Assembly: GCA_934316845.1 (NCBI GenBank)
Contig: CAKRDZ010000013.1
Location: forward strand, 1 to 64,000
Source: an uncultured Eubacterium sp.
Lineage (GTDB): Bacteria; Bacillota; Clostridia; Lachnospirales; Lachnospiraceae
Length of the DNA stretch: 64,000 bases
Reading direction: 5' to 3'
Shown: positions 25,362 to 32,350 of the stretch, in pieces
How positions within the stretch are numbered: position 1 is the first letter of the stretch
Layout: each line of letters opens with the position of its first letter
The notes under the pieces: model-generated
What the model saw: the letters and a program-made list of their open reading frames with translations, nothing else
Told to the model about the DNA's origin: nothing
Databases searched by the model: none
Position numbers and translations under genes: made by a program

Positions 25362-26753
25362 ATGGATCTGTCAGCGGATATTTTTCAAAAACTGGAGATT
25401 TTGGCAGATGCGGCGAAGTACGACGTCGCCTGTACTTCCAGCGGATCAAGCCGAAAGGGAAAAAAGGGAATGATGGGAAATGCGGTCGCCGGAGGGATCT
25501 GTCACTGTTTTGCGGCGGACGGCAGATGTATTTCCCTGCTTAAGATATTACAGACCAATGAATGCGTCTATGACTGTAAATATTGTCAGAACCGCTGCTC
25601 GAATGATGTCCCGCGGGCTTCGTTTACACCGGAAGAGATTGCAGAACTGACGATTTCGTTTTACCGCAGAAATTATATCGAAGGCTTGTTTTTAAGTTCC
25701 GGGATACGGAAAAATCCCGATTATACGATGGAGCAGATGTACCAGGTGGTGTATCTGCTGCGGACAAAATATAAATTTAACGGCTATATTCATGTCAAGG
25801 CGATTCCGGGGGCAGATCCGCTGTTGATCGAAAAGACGGGATGGCTTGTGGATCGTATGAGTGCGAATCTGGAACTTCCTACGGCAGATGGGTTAAAGAC
25901 GCTCGCACCGCAGAAATCACGGAAAAAGATTTTGACACCGCTCCGCCAGATTCAGGTAGGACGGCAGGAAAATGCACTTCTGCTGAATGATGGCAGAACG
26001 GCCTCGATGCCGCTTCTTCCGGATAAGATGCGGAAAGATTTTGCTTTGCAGGAGGTAAAAAAGGGAAGTTCGTTTGTGCCGGCGGGGCAGAGCACACAGA
26101 TGATCGTGGGGGCGACCGGGGAAAGTGATTATGAGATTGTCCATGTGGCAGAGGCTTTGTATAAAAATTTTGATCTGAAAAGGGTATTTTATTCTGCTTT
26201 TGTCAATACGACGGGAGATCCCCTGCTTCCGGCGACGAAGGAAGGTCCGCCGCTTTTGCGGGAACACCGTTTGTATCAGGCAGATTTTCTGCTCCGGTTT
26301 TACCAGTTTAAAGCCGATGAGATCATTAACGCAGACAATCCGTTTTTGAATGTTCAGGTAGATCCAAAATGCAATTGGGCATTAAACCACCTCGAATATT
26401 TTCCGGTGGAAGTGCAGACAGCAGATTATCATACGCTGCTCCGGATCCCCGGAGTCGGCGTAAAGTCGGCGCGGCGGATCATGGCAGCGAGACGGCTTGG
26501 GAAACTGGATTATAGTTCCCTTAAAAAATTTGGTGTTGTTTTGAAGCGCGCGATGTACTTTATTACATGTGGGGGTAAAACGATGGTTCCTCTGCGGATG
26601 AACGAACGCTTTATCCTGACGAATCTCCTTGGTCTGCGGGAGAGGCTTCCGGCAACAGTTACCGGAGAAGACCGATATGAGCAGTTATCGCTTTTGGACA
26701 TTTATCCGCAGGGAGAGCCGGAAGTGACTGGGCAGAGGAGGCGTGTTCGATGA
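25362..26753 (+). CDS. Radical SAM protein, putative DNA modification/repair
   Basis: The 463-residue protein has a radical SAM cluster motif CVYDCKYC near residue 68. The C-terminal helix-hairpin-helix segment (LLRIPGVGVKSARRIMAARRLGKL, near 360) points to DNA binding. This matches the TIGR03916-type family that is genomically tied to a DUF4130 partner and described as linked to uracil-DNA glycosylase. The partner follows with an ATGA overlap. The start at 25362 (MDLSADIF) follows AAGGGGG; the longer in-frame start would lie inside the promoter. The substrate and reaction are unknown. Confidence 0.87.
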   Translation: MDLSADIFQKLEILADAAKYDVACTSSGSSRKGKKGMMGNAVAGGICHCFAADGRCISLLKILQTNECVYDCKYCQNRCSNDVPRASFTPEEIAELTISFYRRNYIEGLFLSSGIRKNPDYTMEQMYQVVYLLRTKYKFNGYIHVKAIPGADPLLIEKTGWLVDRMSANLELPTADGLKTLAPQKSRKKILTPLRQIQVGRQENALLLNDGRTASMPLLPDKMRKDFALQEVKKGSSFVPAGQSTQMIVGATGESDYEIVHVAEALYKNFDLKRVFYSAFVNTTGDPLLPATKEGPPLLREHRLYQADFLLRFYQFKADEIINADNPFLNVQVDPKCNWALNHLEYFPVEVQTADYHTLLRIPGVGVKSARRIMAARRLGKLDYSSLKKFGVVLKRAMYFITCGGKTMVPLRMNERFILTNLLGLRERLPATVTGEDRYEQLSLLDIYPQGEPEVTGQRRRVR

Positions 26754-27541
26754 ATCAAAATCAATTGACAGAATCTGCAGGGAGATATGTGTATCTTTGC
26801 GAAGACAGCACCGAGGGGATTTTTACTGCGGTTTATGATGCCTTTGCGGGTGGACACCGGAAAGAAGATACCGTTCTGCGTCTGGCAGACAGTACGTATA
26901 CGACCGAACTTTTTACGACGTATATAACGGTTGAGACGGATATGGAAAAAGCGGCGAAGGTTGCACGTACGATGCAGAAAAAAGTGTCGTGGCAGGTTTA
27001 CGATGCCTTACAGATGGCTTCCCTTTCCTATATGCCGGAAAAAGCGGATGTCATCTATCGTGTTATTATTCTTGCGCTGCAAATGGGAAATCAGGTGCTT
27101 GACCATCTTACCGACGCGAATGTTGCACAACTGTTTAAAATGGAAAGAAATGCCAATAACGAGATTCTGCATGAACAGGGATTTTTACGGTTTGAAGAAC
27201 TGGCAAGCGGTGTTTTGTTTGCGAGGATCAATCCGAAAAATGCGATCCTTCCCTATCTTGCGTATCATTTCTCAGATCGCTTTCCGGAGGAAAACTGGGT
27301 GATTGCAGATACGACACATGGGAGTATGATGATCCATGAAAGAGGAAAAGGGTGTTCCTATATCCATGCGAAAGACGAGGACTTTGACCGGATTTTGTTG
27401 TCCTATTCCGAGGAAGAGGAAGTTTTCCAAAAACTGTGGAAACGCTATATTGACTCTATTGGGATCAAAGCCCGTGAAAATATCAGTTTGCAGAACCAGA
27501 TGCTGCCATTGCGCTTTCGGAAGTATATGAAAGAGTTTTAA
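26750..27541 (+). CDS. DUF4130 protein (radical SAM partner)
   Basis: The 263-residue protein is the usual companion of the preceding radical SAM gene (TIGR03915-type, probable DNA metabolism). It contains YLCEDSTEGIFTAVYDAF near the N-terminus and HEQGFLRFEELASGVLFARINPKNAILPYLAYHF in the middle, both typical of DUF4130. In other organisms this domain is fused to uracil-DNA glycosylase-like modules. The ATG overlaps the upstream stop (ATGA), so the pair is translationally coupled. Its last 59 bases overlap the end of the convergent MATE gene. Confidence 0.87.
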   Translation: MNQNQLTESAGRYVYLCEDSTEGIFTAVYDAFAGGHRKEDTVLRLADSTYTTELFTTYITVETDMEKAAKVARTMQKKVSWQVYDALQMASLSYMPEKADVIYRVIILALQMGNQVLDHLTDANVAQLFKMERNANNEILHEQGFLRFEELASGVLFARINPKNAILPYLAYHFSDRFPEENWVIADTTHGSMMIHERGKGCSYIHAKDEDFDRILLSYSEEEEVFQKLWKRYIDSIGIKARENISLQNQMLPLRFRKYMKEF

Positions 27542-28904
27542 GCTCTTTCAGTTCCCGAATCGTAAAGATCCCACAGACGATCCCCGTAGCGGCGTCGGCA
27601 ATCGGACCAGCGTACATGACGCCATCGATTCCCATAAAAAGTGGGAAAACGATAATGAGTGGAAGCAGAAACAGGATCTGTCTTGTCAAAGACATAAACA
27701 CACCGAGGGAAGATTTTCCGATCGAGTTGAAAAAGTTTGATGTGACCGGCTGAATCCCGTTGATCAGCGTTAAAAACATATAGATACGGAAGTAACGCTC
27801 TGAAAACTGGAAGTACAATTCACTCCCCTCTCCAAAGACACCGATGATCTGCCTTGGGAATAATTGGAAACATGCAAATGCAATCAAGGATAATGCCGTT
27901 GCAGTGCCAAGAGCGAGCAGGTAGGTTTTCCGCACACGGGTGTACTTTGCGGCTCCGTAATTAAAACCAATGATTGGCTGGATTCCCTGAGAGATGCCGA
28001 TGACAAAGGACATAAAGATCATGTTTACTTTTGTTATGATACCGGCGCAGGCAAGTGGGATGTCTCCACCATATACCGAAAGTGCGCCATAATGAGCCAG
28101 CGTATTATTCATTACAATCTGTACGACGGTCATGGCAATCTGGTTAAAGCAGGCACAGGCACCCAGTTTCATTATGTTTGCAACGTGGGATGTCGTAATC
28201 CGGAAACTACTCCGCTCCAAATGAATGGTTTTAAAATGAAACATATAGCGGAGGCTGATACAGAAAGAGACAATCTGACCGAGGATTGTAGCCAGCGCCG
28301 CACCTGTCATTCCCATATGCAGGGAAAAGATAAATATCGGATCAAGGATTGTATTTACGATGGCACCCGTGAGCATCGATATCATGGAATAGCGCGGACT
28401 TCCATCGGCGAGGATCAGTTTACTCATACCGGTATTCATAATCAGAAAGGGAAATCCGATCGCAGTAATCCGCGTATATTGCTCCGCATAAGGAAGAACT
28501 TCCCTCGTTGCACCAAAAAACGTAAGCATTGGTGTGAGAAAAAGAGTTGTCGCGGCAAATAAAGCAATTCCCAATATTGCCATAAGGAGAATGCCACAGC
28601 CGGCGTAACTGGCAGATTCCCTTTCTCTTCCTGCTCCAAGTTTCAGCGAAACGTTGGTGGCACTTCCGATGCCAAGCAGAAGTGAAATCGCGGTACAGGT
28701 TGTGGAAAGCGGAAAGGCGATGTTGGTCGCAGCATTTCCCAGCATACCGACACCCTGTCCGATAAAGATCTGATCGACGATATTATAAAGAGCCGTAACC
28801 AGCATTGAAATTACGCAGGGAATGGCGAATTCGACCAGCAGACGGGATTCTTTTTTAAATCCGAGTGGATTTTGTGTTTCTGTAGTTGTATTTTTTATAT
28901 TCAT
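27483..28904 (-). CDS. MATE family efflux transporter
   Basis: The 473-residue polytopic protein has the 12-helix MATE layout. It opens with LLVEFAIPCVISMLVTALYNIVDQIFIGQGVG, and the second half begins near KLGACACFNQIAMTVVQIVMNN. Such transporters export drugs or cationic metabolites in exchange for Na+ or H+. The ATG at 28904 (MNIKNTTT) is chosen; a GTG six codons upstream is possible but has no ribosome site. The 3' end overlaps the convergent DUF4130 gene, and the hairpin tgaaagag/ctctttca (27529-27551) lies in the overlap. Confidence 0.92.
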   Translation of the reverse strand: MNIKNTTTETQNPLGFKKESRLLVEFAIPCVISMLVTALYNIVDQIFIGQGVGMLGNAATNIAFPLSTTCTAISLLLGIGSATNVSLKLGAGRERESASYAGCGILLMAILGIALFAATTLFLTPMLTFFGATREVLPYAEQYTRITAIGFPFLIMNTGMSKLILADGSPRYSMISMLTGAIVNTILDPIFIFSLHMGMTGAALATILGQIVSFCISLRYMFHFKTIHLERSSFRITTSHVANIMKLGACACFNQIAMTVVQIVMNNTLAHYGALSVYGGDIPLACAGIITKVNMIFMSFVIGISQGIQPIIGFNYGAAKYTRVRKTYLLALGTATALSLIAFACFQLFPRQIIGVFGEGSELYFQFSERYFRIYMFLTLINGIQPVTSNFFNSIGKSSLGVFMSLTRQILFLLPLIIVFPLFMGIDGVMYAGPIADAATGIVCGIFTIRELKELKTLSYTSESAMAASGSAN

Positions 28905-28951
28905 AATTGTGGATAACCTCACTTTGTATAAGCAACAGCCCGATAATTGGT

Positions 28952-28980
28952 ATCTTACTACAATTATGTCCCTTTTTCAA
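28952..28980 (-). promoter_or_regulatory. Promoter of the MATE gene
   Basis: On the minus strand, TTGAAA (28980-28975), 17 bases, TAAGAT (28957-28952). Confidence 0.55.
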
Positions 28981-29010
28981 GCATTTCATTATGACTTTAT
29001 ACAGTGTTTA

Positions 29011-29039
29011 TTGACAAAACCAGACATTTTTTCTATAAT
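29011..29039 (+). promoter_or_regulatory. Promoter of the zinc-ribbon gene
   Basis: Perfect consensus: TTGACA (29011-29016), 17 bases, TATAAT (29034-29039), about 30 bases before the start codon. Confidence 0.8.
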
Positions 29040-29069
29040 TAGAGGCATATACACAAGGAGGGGATAGAG

Positions 29070-29954
29070 ATGCGTTGTCCAAATTGTAAAACAGAATTGA
29101 AGCAGGATGATGTTTACTGCTATCAATGTGGCACAAGAATCAACTGGTTCTGGCGTTTTAAGATGCATTTGATCGTGGCGGCAGTTGTCATTGTCGTGCT
29201 TGCCGGGGGGACGGTCACCGGAGTCACTCTTTATAAAAATGGTGTTTTTGATGCCAAGAAAGATACCGTGGCAGAGCAGCCGGTGCAGACACAGGAACCA
29301 TCCAAAAAAGACAGCAAAACAGAGGACAGTTCTGCGCAGACAGCAAAGGCTGACGTGGCACCGGGGCAGACGACAAAAGATACCGCGGCATCCGATTTTA
29401 TTGCTGTGGATAAGACCAAAGACATGAAACCGAAATTGAAGAATCTGACCGAGCAGACGGCACCGTTTTTGTCATTGTGCGTTCGCTGGAAAGATTTGGG
29501 AGGCGGTAAGTTTACCTGGGATAATCAGGTGGCGACACAGGCGGTATTGTATGATATGCTCTATGGAGATCCGGCGACGGGGACGGGCGAAATGCATGTA
29601 AGAGGCTATGATAACTCTTATGCGGGAATTGCCAAACGTGTAAAGAAAGAGATGAAAGCGCGTTACGGAGATGCGTATACGTTTGATATAAATTATGGGG
29701 ATACGTTTCCGTATTATTTGTTCCGCAAGCAGAATAAAAAAATAGAATATGCCGGTGAAGAACTCCGCTCGGAAAAATGTGATGCCAAAGTTACGAAAGT
29801 GACCCAGGTGGCAGCGGACACTTATAAAGCAGAGATCAAGGCGGGGATTGTAAAAACATACAATCCGTCAAATGGAACGTGGAAAAAGTTCAAACTTACA
29901 ATCGTAAAAGATAAAAAAAGTAAATATGGTTACCATATTACCAATGTACAATAA
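29070..29954 (+). CDS. Zinc-ribbon membrane protein
   Basis: The 294-residue protein begins with a four-Cys zinc ribbon (CPNC at 3-6, CYQC at 17-20). One membrane helix follows (about 32-54), then a disordered Ser/Thr/Lys/Gln-rich linker (60-120) and a C-terminal extracellular domain of about 170 residues that I do not recognise. This architecture is common among Clostridia envelope proteins of unknown role. A consensus promoter and AAGGAGG support it as a well-expressed gene. It is followed 17 bases later by an HPt gene. Confidence 0.75.
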   Translation: MRCPNCKTELKQDDVYCYQCGTRINWFWRFKMHLIVAAVVIVVLAGGTVTGVTLYKNGVFDAKKDTVAEQPVQTQEPSKKDSKTEDSSAQTAKADVAPGQTTKDTAASDFIAVDKTKDMKPKLKNLTEQTAPFLSLCVRWKDLGGGKFTWDNQVATQAVLYDMLYGDPATGTGEMHVRGYDNSYAGIAKRVKKEMKARYGDAYTFDINYGDTFPYYLFRKQNKKIEYAGEELRSEKCDAKVTKVTQVAADTYKAEIKAGIVKTYNPSNGTWKKFKLTIVKDKKSKYGYHITNVQ

Positions 29955-29971
29955 GAAGAGAGAAAATAACA

Positions 29972-30346
29972 ATGACAGTAAAAGAATATTATGAGGCAAT
30001 CGGTGGAAGTTATGATGATGTAATGTCCAGGCTGCCGATGGAATCGATGGTAGAGCGTTTTCTTCAGAAATTCAAAGAAGATAAATCCTTCGATCAGCTT
30101 ACCGAGGCCGTACAGCAGATGGATTGTGACGCGATATTTAAAGCGGTGCATACGTTAAAAGGTGTGGCACTCAACCTGGGACTTGCGAGAGTATCAGAGG
30201 CAAGCAAGAATCTGACGGAGCTGGTGCGCGGGAAAGAAGAAAAAGGAGATGCGGTGCCGGCAGAACTTCAGGAAGAAGTAAAGAAGGCATATGAGACACT
30301 TGCGGAAGATTACCGCGTAACAGTCGAAAAACTGGCCGAACTTTAA
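29972..30346 (+). CDS. Stand-alone HPt phosphotransfer protein
   Basis: The 124-residue protein is a single histidine phosphotransfer domain. The phospho-acceptor His is at position 60 in AIFKAVHTLKGVALNLGL, the hallmark HTLKG motif, set in a four-helix bundle. It would relay phosphate between a hybrid kinase and a response regulator, neither of which is adjacent. It is probably co-transcribed with the zinc-ribbon gene. Confidence 0.88.
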   Translation: MTVKEYYEAIGGSYDDVMSRLPMESMVERFLQKFKEDKSFDQLTEAVQQMDCDAIFKAVHTLKGVALNLGLARVSEASKNLTELVRGKEEKGDAVPAELQEEVKKAYETLAEDYRVTVEKLAEL

Positions 30347-30408
30347 AACCTGAAACCGCGGAAACAAGGGCGTTTTCAAAAAATATATCAGAAAAATTAA
30401 AAAAAGTC

Positions 30409-30455
30409 TTGCATTTGCAGGATTTTTTTTATATAATGAGTTAGTAATAACTAAC
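30409..30455 (+). promoter_or_regulatory. Promoter and palindromic operator of the fur-DUF3793-flavodoxin operon
   Basis: TTGCAT (30409-30414), 17 bases, TATAAT (30432-30437). Directly downstream is the palindrome GTTAGT-aata-ACTAAC (30440-30455), placed to block initiation. The same palindrome overlaps the feoAB promoter at 42608-42623. A weak T-tailed hairpin at 30408-30430, which may end the HPt transcript, overlaps the promoter. Confidence 0.7.
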
Positions 30456-30518
30456 ATAAGTTATACACATAATACAAAAAGTAGTTACACATAATCAAGA
30501 GATATGGAGGACTTGATC

Positions 30519-30959
30519 ATGGAAAATGAAAAACGTGAATTTATTATAAAAAAACTGAAAGAAAAGGGCTTTCGTATCACCAGACAGCGCAGAATGCTTT
30601 TGGATGTCATTCTTGCCAATGAATGTTCCAGCTGCAAAGAAATATTTTTTGAAGCATCACGCCGCGACAATGGGATCGGAACCGCAACCGTATACCGCAT
30701 GGTAAATCTGCTGGAAGAGATTGGTGCGATCGACCGCAAAAATATGTATAAAATTTCTTATCCAAAGGACTGCTCGCTGGAAGAAGCGTGTATCGTAGAG
30801 ATGAGTGATGATTCGACGTGCCGTCTGTCCGCGAAAAAGTGGAATGAGGTACTGTATGCCGGTCTGGAAGCATGTGGATATCTGAAAGGCCGCGAAGTAA
30901 AGGGAATCATTTTGCATCCTTGCAGCTGTGAGCAGGAGGAATTAGGGCATGCCGTATGA
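30519..30959 (+). CDS. Fur family transcriptional regulator
   Basis: The 146-residue protein has the Fur winged helix (LKEKGFRITRQRRMLLDVIL, then GIGTATVYRMVNLLEEIGAIDR). The C-terminal part is atypical. It lacks the usual HxHxxC metal cluster, has scattered Cys, and ends HPCSCEQEE. The ATG at 30519 follows TGGAGG (30505-30510). It heads an operon with DUF3793 and flavodoxin genes, a set that fits iron limitation. Which metal it senses cannot be read from sequence. Confidence 0.85.
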   Translation: MENEKREFIIKKLKEKGFRITRQRRMLLDVILANECSSCKEIFFEASRRDNGIGTATVYRMVNLLEEIGAIDRKNMYKISYPKDCSLEEACIVEMSDDSTCRLSAKKWNEVLYAGLEACGYLKGREVKGIILHPCSCEQEELGHAV

Positions 30960-31554
30960 GCAGATGAAAGAATATCACAGCAGAGGAATTAAAGAATCCG
31001 TCAACATATTGATGGCGATGCATTGTGGACCGATGCTGCGCGGACTTCGAAATGAAGTTATCTTATCTGTGGAAAACCGGTTGATGAAAGAGATGATATC
31101 CCAGTTACAGGATACACCGTATGGTTATCTGATCTTAAACCGGGGCAGGAAAAAATGCCTTGTCATGCTGTATCACATCGAAAGATTTTGCCGGTATATT
31201 TCCCAAAAAGAAATTATAGAGGCGCTGGACAGATTTGACTACGGATTGTCGGAGGAAAAAAGTCCGCAGGAGAACATGATACGGGCGCTGTTTGGGATTG
31301 CACAGGCGATGTCCGAATATTATGAAGGCAGAAAAGAGTTTCCGCATGAACTGGGATATATCCTGGAATATCCACTGCATGATGTAGAAATGTTCATTAA
31401 AAATCAGGGACAGAATTCTCTGATGACCGGATATTGGAAAGTTTATGACAATCTGGAAAAAGCAAAAGAAACCTTTAAGAAGTATGATCAGGTGAGAGAA
31501 CAGGCGATTGCAGATGTTATGGCAGGCAAAATGTTTTACGAGCTTGCTGTATAA
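30949..31554 (+). CDS. DUF3793 family protein
   Basis: The 201-residue protein shows the DUF3793 pattern: MHCGPMLRGLRNEVIL near 24, FPHELGYILEYPLHDVEMFI near 127, and GYWKVYDNLEKAKETFKKYDQV near 158. The family is found in anaerobic Firmicutes, often beside flavodoxin and Fur genes, and has no demonstrated function. Its start overlaps the end of the Fur gene by 11 bases. Context suggests a role in iron or heme homeostasis. Confidence 0.82.
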   Translation: MPYEQMKEYHSRGIKESVNILMAMHCGPMLRGLRNEVILSVENRLMKEMISQLQDTPYGYLILNRGRKKCLVMLYHIERFCRYISQKEIIEALDRFDYGLSEEKSPQENMIRALFGIAQAMSEYYEGRKEFPHELGYILEYPLHDVEMFIKNQGQNSLMTGYWKVYDNLEKAKETFKKYDQVREQAIADVMAGKMFYELAV

Positions 31555-31598
31555 TCAATAAATGAAATGTGCGACGCACAGGAAAATGGAGGTAAAAA

Positions 31599-32024
31599 AT
31601 GAGCAAAGTTAGTATTGTTTACTGGAGTGGAACCGGAAATACACAAAAAATGGCAGAGGCTGTTGCAGAAGGCGTAAAAGAAGCCGGAGCAGAAGCAGAT
31701 CTGAAATTTGTGTCTGCTGCAACAGTAGACGAACTTGCTGCAGAACCGGCATTTGCCCTTGGATGCCCTTCGATGGGAGCAGAGGAACTTGAGGATGCTG
31801 AAATGGAGCCATTTATGGCTGAGTTGGAAAGCAAGATTTCCGGTAAAAAGATTGCCTTATTCGGTTCTTACGGATGGGGCGGCGGTGAATGGATGCGTGA
31901 CTGGGAAGCGCGTGTTCAGAGTGCCGGCGCAACCGTTGTAAACGGAGAAGGCATCATAGTAAACGGAGAGCCTGACGATGATACCATCGAGGAATTAAAG
32001 GCTCTCGGCAAAGCATTGGTATAA
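31599..32024 (+). CDS. Flavodoxin
   Basis: The 141-residue protein carries the FMN phosphate loop WSGTGNTQKMAEA (about 9-21), an SMGAEELEDAEMEPF loop near 57, and GSYGWGGGEWMRDW near 90 (second FMN loop). Flavodoxin replaces ferredoxin as an electron carrier when iron is scarce. Position in an operon with a Fur regulator and an iron-type operator fits that role. GGAGG precedes the start. Confidence 0.95.
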   Translation: MSKVSIVYWSGTGNTQKMAEAVAEGVKEAGAEADLKFVSAATVDELAAEPAFALGCPSMGAEELEDAEMEPFMAELESKISGKKIALFGSYGWGGGEWMRDWEARVQSAGATVVNGEGIIVNGEPDDDTIEELKALGKALV

Positions 32025-32035
32025 ATCTCCTTTCA

Positions 32036-32127
32036 TTAACTATTAGGGTCAGTGTGTGAAAGTAAATGTCTCTTACGTGCAAGCACGACAAGCCATTTAT
32101 TTTCACACATTGATCCTGAATAGTTAC
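32036..32127 (-). mobile_element. Miniature inverted-repeat element, copy B (about 92 bp)
   Basis: Read on the minus strand it starts with the family terminus gtaactattcagga (32127-32114) and ends in the worn form gaccctaatagttaa (near 32036). It contains a 16-18 bp stem around the conserved apical segment gtcgtgcttgcacgtaagag. It corresponds to the left half of the long copies C and D, so it is either a solo module or a remnant. No convincing target duplication is visible. It lies between flavodoxin and its terminator. Confidence 0.75.
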
Positions 32128-32171
32128 CTTTTTATAGAATGCTTTAGCGAAAAAACGATAGAATCCAAAGC

Positions 32172-32264
32172 AAAAAATCCGATCATGAGCATAGCAGCTT
32201 CTGACAACTATCACTGCGGCACTTCGAAAGAGGCTGCGTCAGAAGACTCATGATCGGATTTTTT
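32172..32264 (+). terminator. Long hairpin terminator
   Basis: A perfect 18-bp outer stem (32172-32189 with 32247-32264, aaaaaatccgatcatgag and its complement) encloses a second stem, cttctgac/gtcagaag (32198-32205 with 32238-32245). The T-run is in the right arm. Being symmetrical, it could act in both directions. The 93-base size is unusual for a simple terminator. Confidence 0.7.
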
Positions 32265-32311
32265 GACACTTTTTATCCTGTTTCGATATTTTCTGTAAGA
32301 CTTCAATGCGG

Positions 32312-32317
32312 TATAAT
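32312..32317 (+). promoter_or_regulatory. -10 element of the GH127 gene
   Basis: A perfect TATAAT lies 34 bases before the GH127 start, but there is no recognisable -35 element. That fits a promoter that needs an activator, probably the AraC protein encoded convergently. Confidence 0.5.
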
Positions 32318-32350
32318 GAAAATAGTAAAAGACGGAGGGAAGGAAAACAA

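Noticed and set aside
30440..30455. Classical Fur box for the fur-like gene
   Set aside because: The palindrome GTTAGTaataACTAAC does not match the GATAATGATAATCATTATC pattern, and the same sequence is found at feoAB beside a DtxR-type gene, so a DtxR-type operator is preferred.
32306..32350. N-terminal extension of the GH127 protein (MRYNENSKRRR)
   Set aside because: It overlaps the TATAAT box at 32312-32317 and precedes the GGAGGG ribosome site.
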